The translations under genes were made by a program, and so were the position numbers. A stretch of 6,655 nucleotides of DNA from Flammeovirgaceae bacterium (lineage in GTDB: Bacteria > Bacteroidota > Bacteroidia > Cytophagales > MED-G16): contig NZYP01000056.1 in the NCBI GenBank assembly GCA_002702205.1, positions 15,044-21,698 of the forward strand, written 5' to 3'. Positions 5,793-6,655 of this stretch are shown piece after piece. The notes under the pieces are model-generated. The model was not told where the DNA came from, did not search any database, and saw only the letters and a list, made by a program, of their open reading frames with translations. Every line of letters begins with the position of its first letter. Positions within the stretch are counted from its first letter, which is position 1.

Positions 5793-6655
5793 ATGAAAAT
5801 AAAAACAAATTTTTTAAAGATAATATCAGATGTATATACTCCAGTAGGTGTATATCTTAAGTTTAGAGATTTATATTCTAAAATTTTTCTATTAGAAAGT
5901 TCTGATTATAAGGGTTCAGACAACAGCTTATCCTTCATATGTTTTGAGTCAAAAGCTCAAATTTCTATTAATGATAATATTGTTAAAATGACGATTGATA
6001 ATAAGATAGAAGAGAAAAATATAGATAAAAATAAGGGAGTATCATATTATTTAAATTATTTTATTAATCAGTTTAAGGTTAATAAAAATGATTTGGAATA
6101 CCCCTCAAATGGTTTATTTGGCTATACTTCTTATGATTCTATTAAGTATTTTGAAAATATATCAATTTCAAATTCAAAAGAGATTAAAATACCTGAAATA
6201 TTATATGATGCTTTTAAATATGTTATTGTTTTTAATCATTTTAATAACGAACTATTAATTTTTGAACATCTCTATGGTGATGATGATATCTCAGAGATAG
6301 AAAAAATTAAAAATATAATATCTGGAAAACCTGTAATTCCTTTTTCTTTTAAGAGAAAAGATAAGGAAAGAACAAATCTATCAGATTTAGAATTTAAAAA
6401 ATTAGTAGATAATGGGATTAAACATTGTAAGCTAGGAGATGTTTTTCAAATAGTATTATCTAAAAGGTTCTACCAAGATTTCCAAGGTGACGAGTTTCAA
6501 GTATACAGAGCACTAAGATCTATAAATCCATCTCCATATCTATTTTATTTCGACTATGGAAGTTTTAAGATTTTTGGTAGTTCTCCAGAAGCTCAAATTG
6601 TAATAAAAAATGATAAAGCTACGATATATCCAATTGCAGGTACATTTAAGAGAAC
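5793..6655 (+). CDS. trpE: Anthranilate synthase component I, N-terminal part (cut by window edge)
   Basis: Converts chorismate to anthranilate with ammonia supplied by the glutamine amidotransferase subunit TrpG; first committed step of tryptophan synthesis, cytosolic. 287 codons are visible of a usual 460-520. Visible: TPVGVYLKFRD (16-26), the feedback-site motif LLESSD (33-38) where Trp binds in this family, GLFGYTSYD (107-115), GDVFQIVLSKRF (215-226), NPSPYLFYF (245-253), FGSSPE (261-266) and PIAGT (280-284) of the chorismate-binding domain. The LLES and NPSPY-PIAGT features favour TrpE over aminodeoxychorismate synthase PabB or isochorismate synthases. The ATG at 5793 gives the N-terminus expected of Bacteroidota TrpE and directly follows the attenuator. 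No Trp codon occurs in the visible part. Downstream trp genes probably follow outside the window. The frame is intact. Confidence 0.95.
   Translation, partial: MKIKTNFLKIISDVYTPVGVYLKFRDLYSKIFLLESSDYKGSDNSLSFICFESKAQISINDNIVKMTIDNKIEEKNIDKNKGVSYYLNYFINQFKVNKNDLEYPSNGLFGYTSYDSIKYFENISISNSKEIKIPEILYDAFKYVIVFNHFNNELLIFEHLYGDDDISEIEKIKNIISGKPVIPFSFKRKDKERTNLSDLEFKKLVDNGIKHCKLGDVFQIVLSKRFYQDFQGDEFQVYRALRSINPSPYLFYFDYGSFKIFGSSPEAQIVIKNDKATIYPIAGTFKR

Overview
This window is a very AT-rich (below roughly 30% GC by eye), gene-dense stretch of a bacterial chromosome, most likely from the Bacteroidota (flavobacterial or related, probably free-living aquatic). The evidence is the Bacteroidota-type promoter elements (TTTG, 19 nt, TAnnTTTG-like), starts without Shine-Dalgarno sequences, signal peptides ending just before Gln, a PorT-type outer-membrane beta-barrel, a Bacteroidota-style FtsE with no adjacent ftsX, and the sequence character of CTP synthase and TrpE. 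No mobile element, CRISPR array, tRNA gene or prophage signal was seen. The content is mostly core housekeeping genes.

Layout. 1-701 (-): N-terminal 233 codons of CTP synthase (pyrG), cut by the window edge. 702-816: divergent promoter region. 817-2238 (+): tRNA nucleotidyltransferase (CCA-adding type, with HD domain), overlapping by 4 nt a secreted TPR protein (2235-2903). On the opposite strand and overlapping the TPR gene tail by 8 bp is ftsE (2896-3573, -). It overlaps by 4 nt an unnamed 68-residue protein (3570-3776, -), which lies immediately downstream of the SRP RNA gene ffs (about 3784-3881, -). Divergent from ffs is a two-gene operon: an outer-membrane beta-barrel protein (3943-4611, +) and an AlkB-family membrane di-iron monooxygenase (4608-5648, +). 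Directly after the alkB stop comes a tryptophan-biosynthesis control region: promoter (5650-5680), a 14-codon leader peptide with tandem Trp codons (5685-5729), an intrinsic terminator/attenuator (5759-5789), and trpE (5793 to window end, +).

How they work together. pyrG (CTP supply) and the CCA enzyme (which consumes CTP and ATP to build tRNA 3' ends) are divergent neighbours, which may be coincidence. The SRP RNA, the small protein and ftsE form one direction of transcription. The barrel/AlkB pair looks like a hydrocarbon or lipid hydroxylation unit, with the barrel as possible uptake channel (inference). The trpE leader is the most interesting element. It has the parts expected of ribosome-mediated transcription attenuation, apparently on a nearly leaderless transcript, but no strong antiterminator partner could be identified by eye. 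Apart from that leader and the unnamed small protein, the window looks ordinary.
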